A DNA stretch of 64,000 nucleotides from Eudorina sp. 2006-703-Eu-15 (Eukaryota; Chlorophyta; Chlorophyceae; Chlamydomonadales; Volvocaceae), in NCBI GenBank assembly GCA_003117195.1, contig BDSI01000013.1, forward strand, positions 816,852 through 880,851. Reading direction: 5' to 3'. The number at the start of each line of letters is the position of its first letter. Positions within the stretch are counted from its first letter, which is position 1. Shown here piece by piece: positions 51,401 through 60,811 of this stretch. A model generated the notes under the pieces. The model was not told the origin of the DNA and searched no databases. It worked only from the letters and a program-made list of their open reading frames with translations. A program made the translations under genes and the position numbers.

Positions 51401-54400
51401 GTTTTCAACCCCCCGCCCCCGCGCCCGCCCCCGCCCCTGCCGCTCCCACTCCCCCCGCCCTCGCCCCTTCAGACCGCCACGTTCGGCCAGGTGCGTCACA
51501 AGCTGGACACCGTGAGTCGGCAGCTGGAGGCCGCCACCTCGGAGCTACACACCCTGAGGCCCGTCGCGGAGGGGCTAAAGCACACGGTCCGGGGGTACGA
51601 GGTCAAGTTCAAGGAGATGGCGGCCACGACGGCGGTGCGTGGTTGGCTGGGATGGGGGTTGGGTGGGGTGGGGTGGGGTAGGGAGGGAGATGAAAGGTGT
51701 CTGTCGCCGGGCGGGCGGGAGGAGGTAGGGGGGAAGCTAGGTTTGTTACCCTTTTGCGGTTTCGCTGTCTTTATTGACAATGGGAGGAGGTCGGAGGGGG
51801 GGAAGGAGGGTAAGGGGAGACAGGCCTGCGCGCGGGTGTTTGCGGGGCTGGGAGTGGGCAGCAGCGGGGGGTGGGGGGGGATGGGAGATGGTGAGGGTTC
51901 GGGGAGAGGCGGTGGGGTGGAGGAAGCTGCGGCGCGGTGTGGGTGTGGAGGGGCTCGGTGCTAGGGATCCCCCCAACCTCAAAACCCAAACCGCCTTCCC
52001 GTATCACCCTCCCACCCCAACCCGAACCCCAACCCCCACCCCCACCACCCCCGCCCCCACCCCAAACCCTGGCCGCGGCCGCAGAGCTGCAAGCAGCGCG
52101 CCGAGACCGCCGAGTCGCGACTGGAGAGTGTGGACGCGCAGCTGGCGGTGGTGACGCAGCAGCTGAGGGAGGCGCAGGACGCACAGAAGCTGCTGGAGGA
52201 CGAGTACTGGAAGGTGGGGGCCCTGCCTCGAGGGGTCGCGGCCAGGTGGCTGGGTGGATGGCTGGGTGGATGGCTGGGTGGATGGGTGGATGGCAGTGAG
52301 GATGGCTTGCTGCCGGGAGGGGTGGGTGCGTCAGAGGGTGTGGAGTCCTGGGTGGGTGGGGTTTGGGGTTGGTGGGTGCATTTTAGGGGCTATGGGGAAT
52401 ACGGTGGGATGCAAAGAAAAAGCGCCCCTATGGAATATGGTGGGGCTTTGGGGGGAGCGCTTCTCCTGGGGGGGGGATGGCGGGGGAACCTGTGCGGGGC
52501 CGGGGAGGAAGGGACCCGGGCACGGACCTGACCCCGGGCACGGACCAGGCCAGCCCCGTCGTCATAAGGATTACGGGGCGGAAGCCGGCGGGCACAACTA
52601 CAACCGGCCTGGAATGGGTACGGAACTGCAGGCGGCGCACGCGGGCGGTATACCGGCAACACCTACCCCCTGCGTGGGGCCAAACACGCCTGCTCTTCCC
52701 CCGCCCCGCTCCGCCCCGCCCCACCCCGCCCACCACCTCAGCTAGCCAGCACTCCCGGCGCCCCACCAGTGACCCGCCGCACCCATCGCCCCACCCGCCC
52801 GGGCCCGCATCGGCCCCTTCTCTGCACGCGGGCCCCCCCCGCCTGGCCCCCCATGCTAGCACGTCACCCCTCCCCCTTGCCCTCCCCCTTGCCCCCCCCT
52901 TCAGGCCAAGGACATCGCCCTGGAGGCCGAGGTCACCACCGGCGAGCTGAAGGCGGGCCGCATCCGGGCACTGGAGGCGGCGGCCAAGGCGATCTCGTCG
53001 GTGTCGGGCCTGGAGAAGGAGGCGCGGGAGAACCGGTGCGTGGGTGTGTGGTGTGATGGTGCCGTGGCGACCGTGGGGGTCGAGATTTACCAGGTATGGT
53101 GTCGAGATTTACCCTGGCCCACTCCCCCTTCCCCCTCCCGCCCTCGGCCTTCGCTTCCTTACGTGCTTGGGGTCGTGCTGGACCCGTCGCCGTCAACTCG
53201 TCATTCCTTTCGCTCATTGGTTGCCCCCCAGGTTTTGATAGGTCGGTGCTGCGGCGGTTCCGTCTCCCCTCGTTATTTTGGCCCCCTGCCCCTGCCCCTG
53301 CCCTCCCCGCCCCGCCCCACACCCCTCCCCCCCCTCCCCTCCCCCTCCCTCAGCGACCAGCGCGTGGCCCTGGAGGCCGACCTGGTGGGCTACAAGGCCT
53401 GGGTGCGCCACATGGAGGCCATGGAGCGCAAGTACCGGGCCAACCTGAGGGACCTGGCGGACGCCACCACCGCCTGCGAGGAGCGCGACAGGAAGCTGGT
53501 GGAGCTCAAGGACAGGTGGGGACGGGCCCGCCCGCTGTCTGGCCGTGATTGACGTGCTTGACTTCAAGGGACGGGGGGCCGTTGCTGGGAGCAAGCGGGG
53601 GGCCATGATGGGGGGACGGGTGGGCTGCTGCTGTTGCCGCCGGCGCCGTAGCCGCCGCCGACGTGACGGAAGCCCCTCCCCCCTCGCCCCCAGTCCCGTC
53701 TTGATCGGATATTCGCTCTGGCAGCAGCGCAGTGTCAAGGTGTCTACCAATTTCCTACACCCCTTCCCCCCCTCCTTGCTCAGGATCACCGCCCTGGAGC
53801 AGCAGCTGCGCTTCAAGTCCATCGAGACGTCCTCCCTGGAGTCCCGGGTCAAGGCGCTGTGCGGGGAGCTGGTGGAGGAGCGCCGGACGGCGCGGGCGGC
53901 GCTGGCGTCCGCGCGGGGCTCGGCGGCCATGCAGCTGGACGCCGCCATCCGCCAGGCGGGTGCGGCGGAGGCGGAGGCGGCGTCGCAGGCGGAGCGGGTG
54001 GCCGCGCTGGAGGGCAGGTGCGGGCGGGCGGGCGGGACGTAGGGGGAAACGGCGGGGCGGTGCTGGAGGGCAGGTGCGGCGGGCGGGATAGCGCGCGCGC
54101 ATTCTTCGGGGCAAACCTTTCGTTCCTCGCGCGTTAGAGTATTTCCTGCTGCCCCCGGCCACCCTCAAGCCACCCCCCACCCCCCACCCCACACACACAC
54201 TCTTTTCTTTTGACACACTTTGCTGTCGAGCTCGGCTCCTCTTTTCTCGCGGCTCAGTTATCTCATTACACCTCGCTGAACCCGTCAGCCACCCAGCACC
54301 CCGCGGCGCAAATTCTATCCGACACCCAACTCCCTTCCCGCCGTGTCCACGGGGCGGGCCGGCCCGACGGCCGCAGGCTGGCGGACGCCAATCGGGCGCG

Positions 54401-57297
54401 CGACGACGCCGAGTCCGCCGCCGCCGCCTCGGAGCGCCGCCTGGTGGCCCTGCAGGCCGAGCGCGACCGCCTGCGCGCCCACCTCGCGGCCTCGCAGCCG
54501 CTGCTGCAGGCCATGGACCGGGCCGCGGACGCCATCGGCCGGCGGCTGTCGCTTCTGGAGGAGGCCACCGCAGGCGGCGGCTCGGGTGATGACCCGCGGG
54601 TCGGTGGTCTGCGGGAGGGGTCGCTGGACGTGGCGCTTGAGGCGCTGCTGGGCAAGGTGGACGGCGCGCTGGACGCGTGTGTGGCGATGGCGGCGGAGGC
54701 GGCGGGCGACGTGACACCGGCGGTGCTGTCGGCGCTGGAGGGGCTGGTGGGGCAGCTGCTGAGCACGCTGTCCAAGGGCGGCAAGGTCAGAGGGGAGGCG
54801 GGGACTGGTGGGGAGTGGCGGGGGCTGGTGGGGACTGGCGCGGAGCCGGCTTGGCTTGATGGGTTGGTGGTGCGGCAGCGAGCGACCCAACCCTGGCCCC
54901 CCCCATCTGCGCGCCCTTGACACGACACGCGGTAGTACACCCCTTCCTCTCAACCCCCCAACAACCCAAGTCTCAATCCCCCTTACCTCTCCCTTACCTT
55001 CCCCCTTATCTTCCCCCTTACCTCCCCCTTACCTCTCCCTTACCTTCCCCCTTATCTTCCCCCTTACCTCCCCCTTACCTTCCCCTTTACCTCCCCCCAC
55101 CTTCCCCCGCGCACCGACTCCCCCCCCCCCACAGGAGCCCCTCCAGAGCCTGGCGGTGCTCAAGGCGCAGCTGGCCCGGGACGACAAGGAGTTGGCGGCG
55201 CTGCGGGCGGCCATGACGGAGGTGAGGGCCGCCAGCGAGGACGCCGCGCGCGAGGCGGCGGAGCACCGCGCCGCCGCCGCGGCCGCTGCCAAAGCCGCGG
55301 CGGCGGCCACCGGCGCGGCGGCGCGCGACGCCCGGCGCGCGGCGACGGCGGAGGCGGCGCTGATGGGGGTGCGCCTGGACCTGGACACCGCCGTACAGCA
55401 GCTGTCGGACGCGCGGCTGGCGGCGGAGACGGCCAAGCGGCAGTCGGAGAGGTGCGAGGAGCGGAGGGGAGGGGAGAGGAGGGGAGAGGAGGGGAGAGGA
55501 GGGGAGAGGAGGGGGAGGGAGGTGAGGGGAGGGGAGGTGCGGGGAGGGGATACAGGAAATTGAGGTGAAGAGGTGGTGGGGTGAGGGAGGGACCCTCGGG
55601 AGCTTCCACGTTGGATGCATTGCTGGGGGAGGGACAGGGAGCAAAAGGGCGGGGCAAGGGGGAGGGGCCTAGGGCTCGGGGCAAGCGTTGCGGACTGTGG
55701 ACGGCTCCTCCTCTTAAGGGTTGCGCACCCACTACCCCCTCGGGGGTGACGCCTCCCTCGCCCAGTACTTGTCTCCCCCCGCCATGCCCATTTGCGCTCG
55801 CATGTAGCTTCTGCTATCTCAGCTCCTGTCTCAGCGAGGTGCCGTATGCCCCCTCTGCTGCTGCCGCTGATTGCTTCAAAATGCCACACGCGTGCATTTG
55901 TGCTGCCGGGCCCTGCTGCTACGTCCCGCCCGGCGGTGCGCGGTGCACAGGTCGCAGAAGCGCGCCGCCGAGCTGGAGGCCGACCTGGCCTCCGTGCACA
56001 GCCAGCGCCGCCACTACGAGACGCAGGCGGCGGCGGCGCGGCAGCGCTGCGACGACCTCAAGCGGCGAGCGGACGAGCTGGAGGAGGAGGGCGTCAAGGA
56101 CCGGGACGCGGCGAGGGCGGCGCGCGGTCGGGCCGAGGAGGCGGAGGCGGCGTTGGCGGAGGCGAGGCTGCGCGTCATCAAACTGGAGGAGGCGGTGGCG
56201 GCGGAGCGACGGGAGGTGGAGTGGCTGCGCGAGGACGCGGAGGCGGCGGTGGCGGCCGCGACGGAGGCGCGAAACAAGGCGGTGGAGGTGCAGCAGGAGA
56301 TGCTGGAGATGCATGTGCGTGTGCGTGTTTGTGTGTCTGTGTGTCTGTGTGTTTGTGGGTATGGACGTTTGCTGCGCTGTGCTGTGCTGTGCTGTGCAAC
56401 GCAGTGCAGTGTCTGCCCGGCCTCGGGTTGGCGTGGTTTGCTGCTCGGCGCGCCGTGCTCGTGGTGCTTTTGTGTGTGTGGGAGAGGGCTTGTGTGGTTG
56501 GGCGGGTGGGTGGGTGTGCGGTTGTGTGTATGGCGTTACAGCGGACGGCTTGCGGTACTGTCATCGGTCATCAACCTCACCCAGATGCGGCTGGTGGTAA
56601 CCCGGGGAAAAGGATGCACGACACCGCTCTCAACGGTTCTGGGCTTGTCTTACCCTCGTACCCCGAACGTCTGTCGCCGCAGTGTGGCAACGGTAGGGTG
56701 TACGGTACGTCGCGGGCCCCCTGCGCAACTGAGCCACCCCCCCTTTCTCTCTCTCTGTCTATCTATCTCTGCAGCCCCCCTCTCCCGCTTCACAATCGCT
56801 GTTATCCATTCGCCCTGCCCCTTCATTCCCTTCCTCCCGTGGCCGTGTGGATACACCCCGCCGATTCGTTTGGCCCCGTGGGTGTGCCTGGTCTGTATTC
56901 GTGTGACCCCTGCGACTCCTGTGACCTCTGTGCCTCGCAGTCCAAATACGCCGACGTGATCCGCCACGACGAAGCGGTGGAGGAGCGGTTGCGCCAGGCG
57001 CAGTTTGACGCGGAGAATATGCGGAAGCGCGCGGCAGAGGCGACCGCGGAGGCGGTGGAGGCGAACGTGCAGTACGAGGCGCTGCAACAGCGCGCGTGGC
57101 AGCTGCAGGTGGCGTTGCAGGCGAAGCATGGGGAGAAGGAGGAGGTGCTGCGGGAGCTTGTGGAGGTCACGCATGGCGCCGCGGCCCGGCGGAAGGCGGC
57201 GGTCAGCGTCGTCGGGGCGGTCTCAACCAAACAGCGGTCCGAGGCCATCCACGAAACGGCGAGCAGTTTCAAAGCCACGCGTACCGACAGAACTTAA
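40639..57297 (+). CDS. Very large coiled-coil protein, 23 exons
   Basis: Exons: 40639-40669, 40977-41359, 41915-42076, 42441-42694, 42956-44141, 45596-45799, 46076-46192, 46438-46522, 47101-47315, 47719-48170, 48551-48712, 49173-49404, 49688-50890, 51305-51328, 51473-51634, 52085-52213, 52905-53035, 53354-53515, 53784-54017, 54377-54785, 55135-55451, 55951-56314, 56941-57297. All junctions keep phase; total about 2,324 residues. Residues 1-650 are low-complexity Gly/Ala/Ser/Pro. A better-ordered block begins near 673 (ERDIISLYRLLYSYSVGFF), then long coiled coils to the C-terminus, interrupted by a Gly/Ser/poly-Gln and acidic stretch near 1310-1470. Exon 14 has 8 codons, exon 1 has 10 plus one base. 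The intron after 50890 uses a GC donor. I do not recognise the family; the design suits a basal-body, axonemal or Golgi scaffold, but this is a guess. The poly(A) signal is at 57727. Confidence 0.9.
44184..44237. repeat. 10-bp tandem repeat (ACATTGGTAG) in an intron
   Basis: About 5.5 copies just inside the 5' end of the 1.45-kb intron that also holds the C-rich satellite. It appears to arise from the TATAGGA(A/C)ATTGG module found in other introns. Confidence 0.85.
44700..45577. repeat. C-rich (CCCCA)n satellite inside an intron
   Basis: About 880 bp of CCCCA/CCCACCCCA units with four pure C runs (about 44755, 45229, 45321, 45529). The transcript strand is C-rich; the template is GGGTGGGG-type and should form G-quadruplexes. 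It ends 18 bases before the acceptor of the next exon, so it also serves as that intron's pyrimidine tract. Long GW/GV-rich frames on the minus strand are artefacts. Confidence 0.97.
46767..47099. repeat. (CCCACA)n then (CACACCCT)n in an intron
   Basis: A hexamer array (about 46767-46882), then an 8-mer array (about 46884-47017), then a mixed C/A-rich tail ending in the acceptor CACTCAG at 47100. The whole block is purine-poor on the transcript strand. Confidence 0.95.
54960..55100. repeat. Pyrimidine-rich CCCTTACCT repeats in an intron
   Basis: About a dozen imperfect CCCCCTTACC(T/TT) units before the acceptor at 55134. It is the third intron of this gene whose 3' half is a C-rich repeat. 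Confidence 0.8.
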
Positions 57298-57872
57298 AGA
57301 TTATTCCTGTACTTGCATGGTTGTTTTTTTCTGTGAAGAGGTTTTTTAATGGGTGCAGTCGCATGAAGTGGTGACTGTCGTTCGGCAGTGGGGCACCGCA
57401 GAGGGGCCGACTAGGGAGGCAGGGTTGCGGTGTTCTTTGGTCATGCAGGTTGCCTACCTTTATTTGGGTTTTTATGCCTGATACAAATGTCGATCTGGTA
57501 TTCTGGGAGCGACTTTTCGTTGACCTTTACCTGACCCATCACTTGCCCATGGGCCGGTTTCAGCCGCGACATGGGCAAAGCGACTTGCCGCTTGGGGACA
57601 TTATCTCATATAGTCTAGTGCATTTGACTCATGACATACACGAATACAGGACACGAAGCGAGTGTGCTCGACTGCAACAGTTGTGCGTTGGACGAGCAAA
57701 CGGTAACTCACTTGACCCTCGTACATTGTAACGGTATTGGACCGGTCAACAAGTTCAATAAAATGCTGTCTTCGGACAATGATTGGACAATTAAGCTTCT
57801 TCTCTCAGCTGCTGTATATCCTTTGAATACTCTCATTATCCTTTCTCTCGTACTCATCCACTAACCCTCGCT
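57298..57872. other. 3' UTR and H1 promoter
   Basis: The left part is the 3' UTR of the large gene up to its TGTAA at 57727. The right part must carry the H1 promoter: a TATATCC-like box lies at about 57815, 58 bases before the H1 ATG, with ATTGGAC motifs at 57737 and 57783. Confidence 0.6.
57727..57731 (+). promoter_or_regulatory. TGTAA poly(A) signal of the large coiled-coil gene
   Basis: TGTAA, 430 bases after the stop at 57297 and before the H1 promoter. Confidence 0.7.
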
Positions 57873-58990
57873 ATGGCCAGCGACGCTCCAGCGGTTAAGG
57901 CTGCCAAGCCGAAGACTGAGAAGAAGCCGAAGGCTGCCCCCACCCACCCGCCATATATTGAGATGGTTACCGACGCTATCGTCGCCCTGAAGGAGCGCAA
58001 CGGCTCCTCACTTCCGGCGCTGAAAAAGTACATTGAGGCGAAATACGGGAAGGTAGGTCGTAAGCAGCTATGTTGTGGACATATTGATAAGTATATGTTT
58101 ATCTTTATGGTTGAAAATGTCGTCGCGACGACTGTTGTTGGACTCCCGACGAGCATGCCTACGTTTCTGGTGGGCGCCTGAGCTGAGCTTTTCGCAATTA
58201 TGCTATGCAGAATATTCACGACAAGAACTTCCCGAAGACGCTGTCACTGGCGCTGAAGACGTTCGTCAAGAGCGGCAAGCTTGTCAAGGTCAAGAACAGC
58301 TTCAAGCTGTCTGAGGCAAGTTTCGCAACCGCCTTTGACCGGCCATCTCTTTGGGCTGACCAATTGGGTTTAACGCTTCACCCTGTTTGCGCATCGCAGG
58401 CCCTGAAGTCTGCTGCCAAGAAGTCGGAGAAGAAGGCCGCGGCTCCGAAGAAGGAGGTCGCCCCCAAGAAGGCCAGCGTAGGTGGTCCGTGGAACGGCTT
58501 TTGCGTCGATAGCTCATAGGAAATGGATCGCGGTCTTCCGGTCGACGCCTTTGCCAGCTCTGTACCCTGAACCGGCAGTTTCTGTCTCCTGACGTCTCGG
58601 TGTTTTCGCTACGTTTCCACCCACGCGGTCGCGCAGGCACCGAAGAAGGAGGGCGAGAAGAAGGCCAAGAAGTCCGCTGAGAAGAAGCCGAAGGCGGAGA
58701 AGAAGGCTGCCAAGCCCAAGACGGAGAAGAAGGCTGCTAAGCCAAAGGCCGACAAGAAGGCTGCGAAGCCAAAGGCGGAGAAGCCCAAGGCCGCTGCCAA
58801 GCCCAAGAAGGCTGCCGCCAAGCCGAAGAAGGCACCGGCGGCCAAGAAGGCGACGCCCAAGAAGGCGGCGCCGACCAAGAAGGCTGCACCGGCGAAGAAG
58901 GCTGCACCGGCGAAGAAGGCTGCGCCGGCGAAGAAGGCTGCCCCGAAGGCGAAGGCCGCTCCGAAGGGCGCCAAGAAGACCAAGGCCTAA
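57873..58990 (+). CDS. H1: Histone H1 (linker histone), three introns
   Basis: Exons 57873-58052, 58211-58315, 58400-58477, 58637-58990; 238 residues. The N-tail is short and basic; the winged-helix globular domain spans roughly residues 25-98 ([20 protein letters not shown], then [20 protein letters not shown], then [20 protein letters not shown]). The C-tail is Lys/Ala/Pro-rich with repeated AAPAKK units. H1 binds linker DNA at the nucleosome exit. Introns 1 and 3 have GT donors; intron 2 (58316-58399) has donor gcaagt and is 84 nt with no stop in frame, so its retention would insert 28 residues into the start of the tail. Intron-bearing H1 genes are known from Volvox. The gene stands 50 kb from the H3/H4 pair but shares their 3' hairpin. 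Confidence 0.97.
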
Positions 58991-59045
58991 ATGACGACGT
59001 CGGCCGTGTGTGATTCCTACTTGTCGGTACCCAAATTATCTAACC

Positions 59046-59061
59046 GGTGTTTCTCAACACC
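59046..59061 (+). terminator. Histone 3' stem-loop (H1)
   Basis: GGTGTT-TCTC-AACACC, 56 bases after the H1 stop. It has the same stem as the H3 and H4 elements and one change in the loop (TCTC for TATC). This implies non-polyadenylated, replication-linked H1 mRNA. Confidence 0.93.
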
Positions 59062-59619
59062 ACCAGTATTGGATTTCACTTGCGCGTAGTCAAATCTCCA
59101 ACCCGCTTCCGTGTCACACGCCGGCGTCACACCCGGGACCATAAGGGTGCATTTGCTTTGGTCGTCCCACGCCAGGAGACATGCAAATGGTGACGATTTG
59201 TGCAGATATGTGCGAATTTGCATCTGACTGAGTATCATGTGGTAGCCAGCATCTGTCGGAGATGCAGTTATAGTTGAGAATCGCCATTCAACTGTTGTCC
59301 AGGCAGACTGTGTGTACAACGTCGGTGGTAGGGCTGCATTGTCTGTCATGCAGGGGGCGTAGTTGGGCGCAAGGGGGGCGCCCGTAAAATGTCCATTTCT
59401 GAAGCGACTTCTGACTTAACGAGCCGACTCGCGCGCTGGGGCTGGCAAGAAGGACAGCACAACCTTGACGACCCAGCCTCATTCTGGGCCGTGTCTGTCT
59501 GCTGTATTGCGCGGGTTGCAGTTCCGGGTATCACACAAGCAACTGGTCCCGGCCACATGGACAGACGCTGGCGGCGGCTTTTAGGCCTCGCGCATGACGG
59601 GCCGGAGTTTGTCGGATAT

Positions 59620-59865
59620 ATATTAATTTTCATCCTTGACCTAAAAATATAAATTAATGTATCAATATAAAGATATCCAACAATTGTTACATTGCTGTAT
59701 GTGATTATGTATTTTAATATAAATATACAAGCATTTCTTATATTTTATCTGCAAGTTTAAAATATTTTAAAACATATATATTTTACAATTGTTTGATTTT
59801 AATGCAATGAATGATGTAAATAATTTCACATTTTTGTATCATTAAAATTACTTACGTATTCTCAT
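59620..59865. other. Highly AT-rich block
   Basis: About 245 bp, mostly A and T, in an otherwise GC-rich window, with many TATATA/TTTTAA words. No coding frame, terminal repeats or target duplication were recognised. Candidates are an organelle DNA insert, a transposon remnant or a matrix/origin-type element. Confidence 0.8.
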
Positions 59866-59980
59866 GCTCCTGCTTCCTTCAGGACTGTAACTGCCGGTGA
59901 ACTCGCTGGCGAGTTGCACGCGCGCTTCAACAGGCTCCTATCCGATTGACTCCGTAGGATAAATAAATTTCCGACATTAC

Positions 59981-60022
59981 TTGGTGTTTGGGGAACTCAT
60001 TTTGGTGTTTGGGGAACTCATT
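59981..60022. repeat. Perfect 21-bp tandem duplication
   Basis: Two exact adjacent copies beginning TTGGTGTTTGGGGAACTCAT. Confidence 0.95.
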
Positions 60023-60811
60023 GGTTACTGCCGCCAGTTTCCTGGCGGGTTGCCGTCAGTCATCCCGGTGTCGTTGCCGAAACCCGGGTCCTGCCAAACG
60101 GAACCGGTTACCGTATGTCACACACGGGCTGTGGGTTCACCGGTTTCCGAGGCAGCATGCGTGAAAGGGCAAAGCGCACGGCAGCGCCTCTGCAGATGCT
60201 CGTATCATAACAAAAAAAATCAGAATAATAACCAAGAGGTTACTTCCATCCGAATCATGGGGGCGGTCATTCGAGGGGCTGTCCTCCTCATCGCGATCCA
60301 ATCGCGACCCAAACGGGTCGGCCACGACACATAAACCCTAAACCCAAATCCGCGGTTGGGCGGATTGGGAGAGAGAGGCTCTGGGGCCCGCCGTAACCAT
60401 CCATCACCAGCAGAAGCCCCGCCGCGCCTCAGCGCCCCGGTCGACCCCTGCTTCGCGTCGTGTCTGGCGTTTCTCTGCCGCCCGAGCAGCGCGCTCCTGA
60501 GCACACAGAGGCGGCACACGCGCCGCCACAATCAACAGAACTAAAACCCCCTCGCAGGTCCCGCAGCAACCCCAGGTCCTCGCCCCCTAGGGTACACGTA
60601 AAATGCTGCACCCCCCGTCTACCAATTTCCTACACCGCCGCCACCCAGGCGCCCCACCGCCCTAATCGCCCCAGCAGCATCCTATGTTCCCGGCAGCCAC
60701 CGCCATGAACGACACAACTTGCGGGTTCAGCTCTGCCTGCTTGTGCGCCCACATGTGCCACAAGGCCGGCCCGCCTACCCAGCCCACCGTTCCCCCCTCG
60801 AATGCCTCGCC

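Larger units (their letters stand above)
59062..60811. other. Gene-poor spacer with AT-rich block
   Basis: No gene seen. It contains an AT-rich block (59620-59865) and a perfect 21-bp tandem duplication (59981-60001 / 60002-60022). The 3' UTR of the methyltransferase should occupy its right end. Confidence 0.6.

Noticed and set aside
60333..60345. AAACCCTAAACCC, resembling a plant-type telomere repeat
   Set aside because: Fewer than two units; too short to call an interstitial telomere.
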